Shown: positions 1 to 14,267, counted from the stretch's first letter. The stretch is DNA of 64,000 bases from Eudromia elegans (GCA_003342815.1 PTEX01000140.1:1344315-1408314); one strand, 5' to 3'. Notes: generated by a model not told the origin, from the sequence alone. A program made the numbers and translations.

Positions 1-2289
1 TTCATAAGAATGCATTGGTATAGCACAGAAAGTTAAAAGAGAGCAGAAACCTGACATTAAAATTTAATCTCTCAGGGCAATTCACAGAATTATTAATTAT
101 ATAGTGCAATAATAAAGAGAATTCTATCTTCTCATTCTATCTTCTCTGCTTTCACATCACCCTCCTCAGGTACCAAGAATGTCATTTTTCCCTTATATGT
201 GGAACTACCATCAGCACACATAATTGCTTTTATTAGAAATAAAAAGGCCTCTGAAGTGGGGACAAGATGGGCAAGTCAGTGTAGTAGCTAAGAGTGTTCA
301 CATCAGTCATGCCAATGTCACACACTCCACCCTTGGGGCAAGTGGTTAAAAACTTGGAGCTTGAAGGCATCTAGCAATATCTAGTACTATCTAAGCTAAA
401 CAAATACCAGAGGGGACCACAATCTCTGCTTCTCTTTCCTCAGATTAATCTGACTAATTACATCCTTTCACAGAAAAGCAGCAATTAAGGTGCAGCCAGC
501 TGTCCTTATTAAAGTCATTTTGTTTTCTCACGCTTTGTCTAGGAAAACTGGTTAGGCCAGTGAGAGCAAATAAACATGAGGAATTTTCCCCAAGTTTTGT
601 AGGAACAGCCAGGTTGGCATCTCCAGCCAGAGCAGGGTGCCCTGAGCAGTCCTGGTACTGTCCTGCATGTTCTTAGGTCTGCCACAGCCTCTGTGTGCTG
701 CATTCATTCCCAACAGAAAGTCTGCTTCTATTTGCCCTTAACGTATAAGGTGGAAGAATGGAAGTCTTCATTAACCCCTTCTGCACCGTGCCCGTGATGA
801 AAGGAGGGAGGTTAATCACTACCCAGAGAGGGCATTAAAAGCACCCAGATGTTGAAAATGTGCTTTTGGATACTGCTTCATATTCTTTAGTATCTAATGT
901 AAGAATAGTGATAGTAAATACAAGCAGAGAATTAATAATAATAATAATGGGACAATAATAATTATAATCCAGCAGATGTCTTGGCAGCACGGGCTGTTTT
1001 GAAAAACTATTCTAAAAAATACTCCTGCTTTCTTACCAATAACGTTTTATTTTGGATTTCCCCGCTCTGTTTTGTGGCAAATGGCCTTGTTCTACCTGTA
1101 AGGAGTTCATGCTCCTCCAAGAGGGGCTAAGAGGCTCCTTGCCCTTGCTCCTTTGGGCAGCACAGAGCTGTCAGCGCCGCTGCTGCCCCAACACACCTGC
1201 AGCCTGGCCAGGAGTCTCCTCCTCTCGCAGAGCAGCCAGCACTGATGCAGTCATTGCCACAACAACTTTTGACTCATTTTCATGATTTCCTCAACTTGAT
1301 GGAAGACAGGAATGATCTCTGCTAATGTTAACATCTCATTGGGGCCCAATGTTAGAAATCTTTCCTTACACAAGAAGTTTTACTTCAGTGACAGTGCTTA
1401 GATGACTAATGAAAATTTAACCAAGTAAAGGGATTACAAGATCAGGTCTGTAGTGAGTTTTGTAAACACAGCCAATGTATTAAATTCTCTACATACAGTT
1501 GTTTGAGTCTTCTGTTATTATTTTTCTATGGAAATATTGAGATCACATGAGCCAGGGCAAATGCAGGACACAAAGATTAATATATAGATTTATCATAGCT
1601 ATAGTATACAAATGTACATTCTAGATGACTCAAAAATAATGAAACCTAAGACTTAGGCATTCGTAATAAGGGAATTTTGATATATTAAACAGCTCTGCTT
1701 TATTTTATAATGTTCCATTACCTCACAAATAATGTAGCTGCCATAACAAATACTAACAGTGATAGATACTAAGAAAAGTTGGCTGGTGCGCGACACTGTA
1801 GATAGAGCCCAAGTCTTCAGATCTGAATCAACTTTAAACTTAATAGTTCTTTCAGATTTCTCAGCCCTGGCAAAGACCACTGCTGTATTTATTGATTTAC
1901 AAATCTAATTTGTACTAAACAGTATATACTAAAATATAGTAACATTTTGACCAGAGCAGATTTCTTTGATACTGTATAAGGTTTTTATTCAGACCAATCT
2001 GCAGGGTTACGTATTTGGAAGACTCATTCAGACCTTATAAGCTTTTCAAATTCCTACAAAAAAAAGTCAAAGAAAAAGTGCCCCATGATTTCCTAGCACT
2101 ATACCTTCCATCACTGCTGAAATCCGACCTCAGGTTCACTGGAACTGTTTTAGGCACTGTTGGTAGCATTTGCATTTATTATGTTCAAACTGGGACCCCA
2201 TTTTCAATTGATTAGGACAGGAAGAGAGACAGCACAGCCTTGGAGAGCAGCCTGCTCCGCTGGCTGGCTGCTCCTTGTGGGAGGGAAGT
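1..2289. other. AT-rich non-coding stretch, no gene recognised
   Basis: No recognisable exon, RNA gene or transposon was found. The sequence is AT-rich with short random open frames. The frame opening at 1,052 (77 codons) is serine- and cysteine-rich and matches no family I know. A short ATA/ATT-rich run lies near 930-965. It is probably intergenic or intronic. Confidence 0.6.
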
Positions 2290-2850
2290 CTTTCACCTTA
2301 CCCAGTCTGAACCTCCCCCTTCTCAGCCTGTGTTCGCTCTCTCTCTTCCTCACACTGTGTCCCACTGTGTGAAGCCTCATCTCTGCCTCCTTGGTGACCC
2401 CTCGTAGGCACTGGGGCAACAGGGACGTGGGCAGGGGGACCTTTTGGTGCCGCCAAAGCCATCCCTTCTCCAGGCAGAGCAAGCTCAGCTCCCTCAGCCT
2501 TTCCTCATGGGGCAAGTGCTCCCGCCCCTACTGCCTTGGGGGCCCTTTGCTCAGCTTGCTACAGTTTGTCCGTGTCTTACCACACCGGTGGCCCAGATGT
2601 GAGTGCAGCACTGCAGACTTAGTGCTGTGTAGGGGGGATGACCCCTTCCCCTGACCTACAAGGCACACTTCTGAGCCCACAGGCCTGCTGCTGTTGACTC
2701 TACTGCTGCCAGGGCACATCACCGGACCAGGTTCAGCTCATTGCCCACCGTATCATTCAGGCCCTCTTCAACAGGGCTCTTCCCCAGCTCCTTCACCTGA
2801 GCTTAGGACATTGCAGGGGTTCTTTCTGCCTAGGTGCCAGCAAGTATCTG
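2290..2850 (-). mobile_element. Old CR1 LINE fragment (reverse transcriptase C-terminal part)
   Basis: Read on the minus strand, the segment around 2,460-2,515 gives PHEERLRELSLLCLEKGW. This closely matches the CR1 signature [19 protein letters not shown] near the C-terminus of the reverse transcriptase ORF. Plus-strand sequence to the right also resembles the complement of CR1 codons further upstream, including the region before the signature and the area around 2,700-2,800. The frame is broken throughout and the match is patchy, so this is an old, inactive, 5'-truncated copy. Both edges are approximate. The local GC content is higher than in the flanks, as expected for CR1. CR1 elements are non-LTR retrotransposons that copy themselves by target-primed reverse transcription, and this piece can no longer do so. 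Confidence 0.65.
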
Positions 2851-5800
2851 CCTCCAAGAACGCTGCTACAGAAAATTCCAGGCAATTAAGTTTAACCATT
2901 TCTGTGAACAAGGAACGCAGGACAAATACTTCTTTGTCCAAGTTAAAAATACTCCGGGAACATTTTCTTCCAGTCATTCCCCAGTTCTCAGTATTCAGGG
3001 TGTTTTGCCATCTTCCTGAAACACCCCTAAATGTGGCCAAGCTGTCTATGAAGAACTGATGGCTGCAGGAGGTTGAAGGCTAGCATGACTGAAATGCTGG
3101 AATGTTTTTGGCAGAACAAACTGTATCGTGAAACCGAAATGTTTCATGAGGAGCTGGGTTCCTGCAAAGCTTCAGGGAAGGACCTTGCTAGTCTGTTAGC
3201 ACCAAGCTCTAGCTGGGCAAGTTCTCCTCCAAGCATCCACACCATAATGCTATAAAGTGCTTCGACCTGAGCAAACCCAAATCCAGGATATGTGCCCGGC
3301 ACTGGCCCTTGGAGGGATATGGTTCAATTTTCCTAGCTTCAATGCAAGTTGGATTTGTTGTGAAATTATCTTTTCCTCCTAATTCCTTTCGTTCTGTATG
3401 GCTGAAGTGTTCTGGTTCCCCAAGACACCCACTTTGATCACTGTTCGTCCTGTCAGAGGCTCCATTTTCCTTGAACTAGAGAAGTGCCGCTCTTGAACAA
3501 AACCAAGGGGTTGTTTTCAGCAATTTGAGCTTCACTTAAGAGAGTTTTGGCATCACTCCAAAATCTGAGATGAAATTGGCTGGGCATCACTTGAGATAAG
3601 GCCAGTCAGCTGGATCTGAGGGAGATCAATGCAATATCAGTGGAAATAGACAGTACAGAACATACAAATTAGTACTGTGGAATCAGCAAGCTTGCAACGC
3701 CAAGTACTCCAGGGACTGCAGCAAAGGGTTCCTAACTCACAAGGGACAGACATATATAGCTGATGCTATTGGCGTTTTTCAAGATAACAGAACATTAGTT
3801 TGTGCATTTAGGCACTGTGAACATTTATTTGGGATGCAGGGAAATAGATATGCATAACTTATCCTAGGGATCTCCTTGCAGTATTCTTTTGTGACATCAG
3901 CATTCATAGATATTTTAGAGTACCAAAATTAAGCTCTCAAAAGCTAGGAAATGCCAAAATTCATGCAATTCTTTTTCACTTCTCTTGTGGTCATGTTGTA
4001 TTTTACTCCCTTTGCAACAACCCAAGCATTAATTAGTTCAAGCTATGCAAATTGTTTTAAAGAGCTAAAAAGCCTAGTTTGCAATTTAGAATGGGATCCA
4101 GATGCCCTCATCATTTCAAGAGCAAAAGGCAGGCAGTAAGTGGTAACTTTTTCTCATGTTTCTCACGTGGCTTGCATCCAAGTTGAACTTGCATATAAAA
4201 ATAAACTCATGAGTTCATTGTTCTGAACTTACAGCCAAATGTCCTGTTTGTCTTCTGTTTGAAAGTTTTGTGACTAAGCTGTATAAAACATACTTTAGAA
4301 AAAAAAACAGTAACAGTAACTAGCGAAATCTAAATATTATAATGATTTATTTCTTTGTTCACTCTAGCCATTGCACAATGTTTGGATCTTCTGATAGCAT
4401 TAATTTGAAAATAGCCTAATTATTCGTTTATTTCTCCATTCCCATAGAAACTCTGACAGCAATGATTCATTTCTAAGAGTTACTAACTCTGACCATGCAA
4501 TTCATACCATTCTTCTCTGCTAAACTCTAATAGATGGATAGCACATCATTGTCTTGCAAAGAAATCTCACCTAAGGCTAGATTATCTATTTTTGTTCAAC
4601 AGCTTCACTTTCTTGGAAATGGTTGGCCTTGCTTTTCACCATAGATGATTTGGTCAGGAGAGGAAAGAACGGGATTTTCTCTACCAACTTGAAGGCATTA
4701 GGGGTGGATGCAACCCCGCTATACCCGGGGGCGAATATTGCAGCTCGGCACAACAACTGCATCATAAACCACAGGAAGGGCAACATAGCAGGTAGTATGA
4801 AGTAAGATCTAAGACCCTGGCAGTCGCTCCCCTGATCCAGGCTGGTTCAGAGTGACTCCCACAGAACAGTGCATGAAAATGAAAACTAACACAGAAGTGT
4901 CATCAGTCAAAAACCAGACATTTCCCCACTCTCCAGATGCTTGCCCCATGCAAATGGCCATGCATACTTGCCATTTCTGTGAGCTTCACCTCCTCTCAGT
5001 CTGTAGCTGCCATGTCAATACCATGAATAAAGGTGATGCTTGTGGTAACTTTGATGGTATTCACATGCTGAAGAACTTGTTCAGTCATGCTACCTAAAAA
5101 CATCAGCTCTGCTACGCCACAGGGCAGTGACGGACAGTACTTACAGCCTCAGCAACAAACACCCTGCTAAGCAAAGCCAGTGAAAGCTCCTCTGTCAGGA
5201 GGAGGTGACCACAAGTCATGGGGGTTGTGCAACCCAAGATGTATAACACAAAGCTAGAAAAAGCTGTCAGCTCCACCATATTCTGTAGTCCTTTTCCCTC
5301 CTAAGGATGTTGTAGCAAGACTAGCTCAATGATCCACAACAGAACACTGGCTGTTTTATCTCCCCAGGTTTGTCAATCGTTTGTGAATGAGAAACAGGTG
5401 CAGAGAGCGCTGCACAACTGCTCTCTGCCAGGTGATGATAAAGTTGTTCTGAAGAGCAGCCCTGTGTGTGATACTCATAGAGAAACATTCAGGGGTTTAC
5501 AATGGTTTCTAGGTGAAGTCGAGAATCTTGAATTATCTTGACTTGCCAGATTTTGCCAGAGACAGTACAGTCTCTGGATGATGAAAACATTGCATAGGTC
5601 AAATAATCCCTTTTCTTCTGTCTGGCTAGAGAACAGGCACTAGGTTTTGATGGCGCTTCTTTGTAAAGCAGTGGGGCAGTCCTCTTCCAAACTCACCAGG
5701 TCAAATGCCTGGAATCCATGGAAACTTCAAAGGATACGGGTTGAAATGACTTCAAAACAAAATACAAGCATATAAAAATGGACAAAAAGTACAATTTTTT

Positions 5801-8800
5801 TTAAAGCTGTTATTCTTAATGACACTCATTTCGGAATGCTATATTTAAATATTTTGTGTCTATGTTAAAACATAGTTACAACTCTCAGGAAAATGCAAAG
5901 TATTTGTGTTGGGTAATAAAAGATATAACATATAAAACCTATATGTGCCCTAGAAATCTAACCTTCAAGTATAATAGAAATGAAAATGACATTTGCAGGG
6001 ATTTCTCCTATCTTTTTAATTTGTGCATCTAATGAGATCGGCAGCTCTGTTTCCACATCAGCCCACGTTCTTAGGTGGGAATGATCTATGAGTAATTGTC
6101 AGCAGAGCAAGAAACAGATTAGTGAAGCTCATTAATGAACATGAAATTGAGTGTACACCAAACACAATGAGTTCCTAATGAGCTTGTACATCTCTGTGTC
6201 AGGGTAACAAGTATCTTTCTTCAAGATAAGAAGTGTCTTCAAGATCAAGAGCAGAACTAAGCAGTGAGTTCTACTCTTATGAATGATACAGAGAAGTATT
6301 TTGGAGCAGATTTTGCTCTTGCTATTACTAGTCATTACTAATATATCATTTAGGTGTACAAGATAATCTGTAACAGGCATAGTTTGTCAAACACAGCATA
6401 ATTCCTATCACATGATGCTGAGAGTACAGAAGCGGTGACAGCTTCAGTACAGTAAAAACAATTGAAAAAGTTGTCATTTTGGTTCTGCACACGGACATAC
6501 TATCCTACCATTCTGGCAATCTTAGCAGGAATTGGTCAATGCAGAAGGAAAGTATTTTCATTTAATGACCAAATGCAGAAAGGAAAAACCCCCTGGGACA
6601 AAAATGTTTGGTTCTGATGGAGTAGGAGATGGTAATATCCAAGTTGGAAATATAATTTAAAGCAGAAACATCGTAATTTCAGTATCTGGAATATAATATC
6701 AACTTCTCATGGACTGCAGGCACTGCTTTTAGCTATGGTTAAATCTAGGAGATGAAATGGAGGGAGATAAAATGGAGAGTAGGTGACTAAGAAAGAATTT
6801 TCAACACAGCGTATCTAATTAGTGACGTGGTGCAATGATGTGGCAGTCAGTTTCCACTGTGCTTTGAAGTCCAAAGTCATGGTGACTGAGGCACCAGAAA
6901 AAGAGGTGCTGTAGGCTGGAAATATGGCACTTTTTTGTCTAGAACGTGAGCTGCTTAGCTATTATCTATTACACTATACCTATTGTAATGCTGAGGAACA
7001 TTCCTATTTCCTGAAATTTTTGCATCTGTATTGTTAATTTATTAGAACAATTTTTGGCAAGTCTTTTGCACATCCCCGTATCATAATTTGCAGGTGTGGT
7101 CTGGGTGTTAGCACAGACCAGAGACCATTCCCAAGCGGCAGTGTTCATGCAGCCACTCTGGTTTGGGGGGAATGAAGAAATGGGGTAGCATGGATGTGCG
7201 CCATTGCATGCCAGCCGCTGTGTGCTGAGAAGGGTCCCGAGCATGATTGTAGAGATGCAGCCCTTGGTTCTCATAAGCACTGAGGTGGCTAGGAAGATGT
7301 GGGCCCAGGTCAAGAAGTTCCACTTCAATTACTTCCTTCTTGCCATCTTTGATTTCTCAGGAGGGCAAAGCTCAAAGGAGCAATATGTTCCATCTCTTCA
7401 ACTTGGACTGTCCAATGTAGCCATTGGAAGTCAATACAGTAATCATTTACATCTTAAAATTAAGTAAATATATTTGACTGGTTAATACCTCTGGAATGGT
7501 TTGGGCTTAACAGCTCGTAGTCAGATGCAGGGAAAGTACACAGAAGACAGTATGGCCATACCTTTGCTGCATGTTATTTATATCAAGCCTACATCTGTCC
7601 AAGTCTCTCACATGTGAATATGATTTAGTATAATACACTGACACAACTGATGAGAGAAATTGTTCACAGTGTCAGTTTTGTGCAGGAAAAGACTTGGTAT
7701 GGCCAGTGTCTGAGTCCAGTGTGTTTCATGGGTGCTCAGTGTGTTTCAGCACAAATTGCCCCTTTATACGGTTAGTTCATGTGATTTAGCTAGAGTAGTT
7801 TGACAGAGCATGAGAATCCAAGGTCCAAGCTATGCAATACAGTCATTGCTGCTGCACTGTGAAAATGGCCTGAAATCATGACAAATTTGCACTGACCAGC
7901 CAAGCAAGATTGTGTATGGGCTGTCTGTTCATGGTTTACAGCTTTTTACAGCTTGTTATAGCAACAGTTGCTTCTAGTAGCAGCTTTGGCCAAATAAATG
8001 ATTCTCTTTCTCTACATGGTCTAAAATGTACAGATTTTCTTTTCAAAATGAATGTGTGCGTCTTGTTACTTTTATACCAGATCATAGGCATCTCAAGAGC
8101 AGGTCACTGAAGTATACTTTGTCGAGGATGCATTACGTTAAAGATATGTGAAGATGGAAAGTGACAACTATTTGGTGACGGATGCCCGCACAGAAGCATG
8201 AAACCAGTGATCTGCAAGAGGAACTAATTGCCTTTCCGTATAAAGTATTGCCTCTCTCGCTCTGTCTCCATTAATATTGTAGTCCACCAAAGGTTGAACT
8301 GTAGATCTCAAACTACAGGCAGAAAGGAAAACTAGTGGGAGGGCACAAAATTGGGATTTAGCCTGTCGCATCATCCAAAATAGTCTAACTGAGTGTATAC
8401 CAGTCTCAGGAACTTCAAAACGTACAGGCTCGAAGCTTTACACAAAAGTCAGGTGAAAATGGGTATCTAAGGGAGAATGAGTATTAATTATCACCGAATT
8501 ATCACCTCGGGTGTTTTTAAGGGTTCATCCTGGTGAACTGCTCTCTTGTATTTTGGAATTGTGTACAAGTCTTTAAGGGATGAGAGCAAACAATAAATGC
8601 TGGTAATGGCTGGGGGAGGTAATAAGAGGTAAATATAAAAGACAAGGCTGCAGAGCAGCAGAGGAGCTGAACTACGAGGACACAAGGATAGACGTAGGAA
8701 GCATCTCTAGGAAAGTCTAGCTGCAGGGTTGTTAAATCCAGTGCGCAGCCTCCCCTTTCAGTCTGGGGATTCTTGGCACAAGTTTGGAAGTGAGAACGGA

Positions 8801-9109
8801 GAGGGCTTCAAACACCAGTGTCTGTGCTTGAGGGCTCAGCACAGCTGTGCTATGAAACAAAATAATGGAGAAGAGCTGCTTTAAAAGTAGAGCTTACATT
8901 GACTCATTTTAATCCATCCATCTGTCTCTCTCTCACTTACTTCATCTTTTCCAATTAGTAGAGATAGATCGGATACATTAAGGAAAGATTTTGGGGCTGG
9001 AACTGGTAACGTTAGCTTGCCAAATAGTTTCAGAGGAAGGCTTTTTTAGGCATGTCGTAAACACAGCATTGCTGCAAATCAACCACAGCAAGGGCTTTTA
9101 GGGCCCTTT
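2851..9109. other. AT-rich non-coding stretch
   Basis: No recognised gene or transposon. The open frames are 60-119 codons long and have no family signature. One small CpG-bearing open segment at about 4,581-4,808 is reported as a finding because both strands are open there. A possible acceptor-donor pair (ctccccag at 5,360-5,367 and cag/gtgcag near 5,397) frames only about 30 bases and is not convincing. The block is most likely intergenic or intronic. Confidence 0.55.
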
Positions 9110-9310
9110 TCCTCAAGCTATCGCCACCGCTCCCATTCACGCAGCAACACGCCGCAGGTTTGCCCTCCCCGTGGCCGTGGCTGCCTCCAGCACCCAGTGA
9201 GAGCAAGTGGCGGTTCACCTTCCCTGGGCTCCCACATTCCTGGAGCACCGCGGAGCGTCGGCCTGCCGCGGCAGGGTCACCCTCTCACTGCTGACCGCGT
9301 GAAGCAGAAG
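9110..9310. promoter_or_regulatory. Small isolated CpG-dense patch
   Basis: About 15 CpG dinucleotides fall within roughly 200 bases, including caccgcggagcgtcggcc and cacgccgcagg, inside a region that is otherwise AT-rich and CpG-poor. Vertebrate DNA loses methylated CpG, so such a cluster can mark an unmethylated regulatory site or a recently arrived GC-rich sequence. It is shorter than a standard CpG island. No TATA element, clear splice donor or coding exon was found beside it. The call is an inference from composition only. Confidence 0.35.
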
Positions 9311-12106
9311 GTGGCAATTCAGTAAATGGTTTGCGCTCCAGTCCAACCAAAACCACATTCTCACTTAGCATACTCCCTGAAGCCTCTAATCGCTCCGCTC
9401 CAGCTTTTTGCTAGAATAAACACTTTTGTTGGTATGTAAAGGAAACAATCTGTCTTTGGGTGTGCTTTTTATTTTCTTCCAAGGGCTGTCCACAGGGATG
9501 AGTTAGTCTGATCCGGAGCTGAACAGTGCCCTCATTTGCAATAGTGCAGCCCCACAGAGTCTTTGATTTCCCCACCCATCCAGCAGGACTGGAATAAATT
9601 ATTCCGAAAGGTCTGCCCTCTCCTTCTCTTTTTTTTTTTCCACTGGTATGAGAGAAGCGGGTTTGAAATGGACAGAGCACGCTTGATTTTTCTAAGCCTT
9701 GAGACTGAAAGAAAAAACTCACTTATTATGGGAGTCCATGTAAATCAGAATCTGGGCATTAAGAACAGGTTGTTGATGGCATAAGATTTGTCTCCAGTTT
9801 TTTTTTCCATGGAAGCACAGAGACAACAACACTGGTCAATAATATAGCTAATATTTTGCTGATGACTGACAGCGTGTGTCTTTGGCTGGAAAAGAAAAGG
9901 GTGTCAGGATCACCACACATCCTTGGAGGTGATCGGTGGAGGAGTTTCCACAGCTAGGATAGGGGGTTGATGGGGAGGGGATCACATCTTCAGAAACAAA
10001 CCTTACGATCAGGAAGTCCCATGATATCCTAATTAAAAATCTAATTTATCTTGTGACTTTCATCTAATTTCTAATGTAGGAGCCAGCATTTCCCTATTTA
10101 TATCCACTAGTACACAATAATTTGAACTCTATGTAAAATGCTAGTAGGACTGATTCACTATCCCACTAAAACCTGTTAGCATCAGGCTTTCTAGAAATAA
10201 CAAACAGGAAAGCTTCTCTCTCATTCCATTGGAAGCGAGGGCCAAATCCAACTTCAGAGTTTCCTATTTGCATTCCTCTTTTCTTTTGTCATTGCTCCTA
10301 GTTTTACTAGTGAACCGCACTGTCTGGCTAAAATCATTTTCTTAAGTGAAGAGAGTTTCTGCAAATGCTTTTACGAGACTGTGCATCATCCCTCCCACTG
10401 ACTCAGGTGTAGCCCTACTAACACCACAAGAGAACTCTAAAGCAGCTGAAAACCAAAACCAGTGTTTGAAAAATAAACCATTAACCACTTCTGTTTCGCT
10501 TGGATTTTGTTTCTTTCTGTATTTGTGGTAGGATCGATTATATCCCTCATATCCGAAGGAGAGATGCAGGCTGGGATGCGATAAAGTGTATGCAGCATCT
10601 GTTCACAAAATGACGCCAACCTAGACAACTAGGTGGGATCATGATCCTTTATATCCATGTTCTTCACGGTGGTACCCGAGGTCTCCTTGGGGATGTGCCT
10701 CTATGGGGCTGTTTCCTCCATTTGACTAGTACTGAATACAGCATATATGAGGTGGTTTTACGTGCACAAAGATCCATAAGGATCTGCTTTCTGAAGAAAT
10801 TCACCATCAGGCAAACAAATATAGAGAAAGGAAAAAAAACCCAAAACCTAAAACTCTGCCTCTTATTTTTATAGGGGTGTTTGGAGGTGGATGCTTTTTT
10901 TTTTTCCATGGGCCCCAGGTCAGGGCCCTTGCCTGCGGGCTATTGTTGTCCACAGGGACTCCCCATCTGTCTCGGATGCATATGGGGAAGAGACCACATT
11001 CATCATTATTGATTACTTTAGGTCTCGAAGGGCTTTGTGATGGAAAGGCCGATGTCAGCGTAAGACAATAGGCATGGTGAGACCTTCCCTGGGCTGCTTT
11101 GTTGGGGCTCGGTGGGGGCCTCAGGCACTTTGTGTATGTGTCTAAACTAAACATCAGTCCGAAGGCTGCCATGTCCGTGGCTTACAAAAAGCTGGTATCT
11201 CAATGCATTAGAGAATTTCACAGCCAGGGTCAAGTTTACTTTGAAGACTGTGCTGTGAAGAGAGAAAGGCCTTAGGTTTTTAACATAAAGGTCAGGGTTG
11301 TTCATTTCGAGGCCTCAGTTCGTCTTAAAACTGAAGATAAGAACCAGAGCTAAGTATTGCAACCGGGACTTTTAGATTATGAACTCCCACGGGCTGCAGA
11401 TTACCCGTACTCACTGCTGGGGTGTAAATCTTTCCGGTAAAAACCCTGGGCAAAGGTACTCCTGTTGGGACAACCCACAGGACTTAACTCTATAGGAACA
11501 ACTGGAAGTTACAGAAAGATGGTGTAGAAAACTAAAGGACGATGTAGAAAGCTCAAAGTTTTATAGCAGCAGCATTACTAATTTCTCTTAAGTTTTTGGG
11601 TTTTTCTACTATAAGAACAAAGAGAACAGCCATAGCTAGATGCCTTGCGTTGCAAAAACATCATTCCAATTTGGGAGAGGCAAAGTGAATGAGAAGTGGG
11701 AGAAAAAAATAGAAATATATAGAAAAAATAATCAGGTAGATTTCTCCCATATACTATGTTTTTGGGTTTTTTTACGTTGTTATTTGTATGCACAAGGGTG
11801 CGTAGCACATTTAACAGCATTTAACTTTGTGATGAGTGAAATCTTTTTACTATTTTCTTCTTTCTGTTTCTGATGTTTTTCTGAAAGTGAAACAGAATTT
11901 TGAAATTTCAGTTTAGACAACAGAAAGCTTGAAATGAGATCCAATTGCAGTAAATACTAAGTGAGAGCTCAGCTGAAAACCCGAGTTCTCTCTACAGAGA
12001 AATACAGCTCTAATTCGCATACATTTCTGCATTATCCACTTTTTATTTTGTGAGTTACTAACAACACAGACACTAGAGGAAAGTGGAAACGGAGAGAAAC
12101 CTGAAG
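9311..12106. other. Non-coding stretch, no gene recognised
   Basis: Mixed AT-rich sequence with homopolymer runs (T or A tracts near 9,630, 9,800 and 10,895). The overlapping frames near 10,660-11,170 on both strands are low-complexity or match nothing known. No transposon was recognised. Confidence 0.5.
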
Positions 12107-12176
12107 ATGGGTTTATGGCAAGACTTGATGATCTTGAAAGTCTTTTCTAGCCTTAATGATTCTAGGATTCTATGGT
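12107..12176 (+). mobile_element. CR1 LINE 3' end fragment
   Basis: The segment reads gacttgatgatcttgaaagt and continues into gattctaggattctatg, which is the characteristic plus-strand 3' terminus of CR1. This is the conserved GACTTGATGATCTT block followed by tandem ATTCTATG-type octamers. Only about 70 bases are recognisable, so the copy is either extremely 5'-truncated, as is usual for CR1, or decayed upstream. It has no coding capacity. Confidence 0.8.
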
Positions 12177-14245
12177 AAGCCAAGGACTTTTTTAAGCCTG
12201 TCTGTGTGAGCAAATTAAAAATTTGTCTGTGGACTGAAATAGGTTTTCAGCTAAGAGGAAAAATGTCACCTGCTGGAGACCTGCTTTTACAGTAAAAGTT
12301 GTGCTGTTTCTGCATGTTCTACTTCCAAGATTCATTTCTGAATTGTGTCAGTTCACTAAATAGTCAAACTTCTGATGACTGCCTCCACCATCACCAAAAC
12401 AGAGGGGAAAAAAAATTGTGTCTTATTAGTATACCTCCATGATTCACATTCACTGCAGCTGGATTCATCAGACGTTATAAAGGCTTACTCATAGACTCAC
12501 CAGCAGATTTGCCACGTGAGGAATGACTTGAGCACTGTGGGACACACTTAGACTCGCACTGCCCTCCCGTTCAGGTGAGGGGTGCTTCCTGCTGCTCAGC
12601 AGACAAAGAAGGGTTTTCAAAGAAGGGTTTCAAGGAGACTTCAGAGGTAGTCAGTAGCCATTTCATAGAGCCCATAACAGGGTGTTTCCCTTTGTGACAC
12701 TTGCTATCTAAACAATGTTAGTGCAAGTACTTCTAGTTAATAAGCTTGATAGTAGTAGCTAAAGCAATATACGGAACGAGCTATTGCTTAGCCTTTAAGC
12801 TTAGTCTTTTCTCATCAGATATCCTGAAGTGCTTTGCACTACTATCACTATGAAACTTTTGGAAGACCGGTGAAGATAAAGCCCAGGATAGCATTTCTGT
12901 CATGGTGTTTTCATGGATGCAACTTACTTCATGTGCTAGTAGCTAAGGCAGAAATTATAGACAGTAACTGAAGTCAAGTTTGGGCAGAATTTAAAAAGCT
13001 GGATGCAAGAAAGGCTCTTGTGCTAAACCAAATCTGTCTGAATCCATCATTTCTTGTTGTCTGTAATCACAGCTATTTTTGCAAATATGCATATCCCAAA
13101 GCCATCTTGGCTCTGCAGAGCACTTCAGTGCCTTGGGATTCACAAGCTGTCATATCACTCCAAGCAGAGTGAAGTTATGTTTGCATTAGGAAATGAAACG
13201 GTGCCTGGGAATATTTCTGGCAGCTGGAATACTTTTGTCTCTACTAATAAACTCTGAGAGTGACCCGGGGGTTTGGCCCATGTCAACCAGCCTTCTCCCA
13301 GGCAATTCCTGAGCACAGTTTAAGATCTGGAGGGTCTCAGGGACCTTTCCCAGTAGACAGCATGCACGCAGTCACCCAGCTGCGAGGGTGACAAAAATTT
13401 ACTTACACAGATGCAGCCAATTCTGTGTCAGTTGACTTCAGCTCTCAAGAACAACCTTGACCTTCTTCATTTATTAATATAGATGTAGCTGAAGAGAGCC
13501 CAGTCCGGTGTGTTACTGGGCATTCCTGTGACCCAACAGTACTGACGCCAGTGCACTCCAGCTGTGTCACCATGCACGAAGGAATGATTGATTGATAAAG
13601 ACAGAGGAAGAGAGGATGTAAAAAAGTGCCTGCTTTCAGCCTGTCACCTACCGTGCTCTCATGGTTTGGCGAGTGGTCTTGAGTTCTTGCTCCTGCTGTC
13701 AAGCTGATTGTGCATTTTTCTATCTAATGACTCTTTAATGGCTATGCAACACCCAGGAGGTGGAACAGGAAAGGAGTAGTAATTGTGTCATAGCACGACA
13801 ACGAGCTCTATGAAGTTCTGTTTCCATTTCAAGTGAAGAATTTTTAATGATATTTATGAAGAACAAATTTCATACATGGCATTAACTGCTCCAGTCAATG
13901 GCTAAAGACACTACATTTGAAAAAAAAAAAATGGATGAATCAAAATTAAAGTAATTTTTAACAATTACAAACACTGAGGAAAAGATATCAGCTAGGCTCT
14001 GATATATACGCAGCATCAGTTAGCCTGTATGTAATATCCTGCCTGACAATAAACGTCTGGTATATGCAGACTAGACCTAGATAAAATTTGAAAGATAATC
14101 CATATATTCTCAAAAATACAGATACTTACCAATCAAAGTTAGTAGCAAACCAGTGCTAATTCAGCAAATATAAAAAAAAAAGTATGTGTTTGACCTGAAA
14201 TTAAGTTTATTTAGGTTTTCATTTTGGAATGAAATAGATGAGCAT

Positions 14246-14267
14246 ACAAACAAACAAACAAACAAAA
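14246..14267. repeat. (CAAA)n microsatellite
   Basis: Five units of CAAA in a row. A complementary (GTTT)5 tract lies 175 bases downstream, so the two could pair as a stem. Confidence 0.95.

Noticed and set aside
5367-5396. Possible micro-exon between ctccccag and cag/gtgcag
   Set aside because: Only 30 bases, with no neighbouring exon or recognised protein. Such pairs are common by chance.
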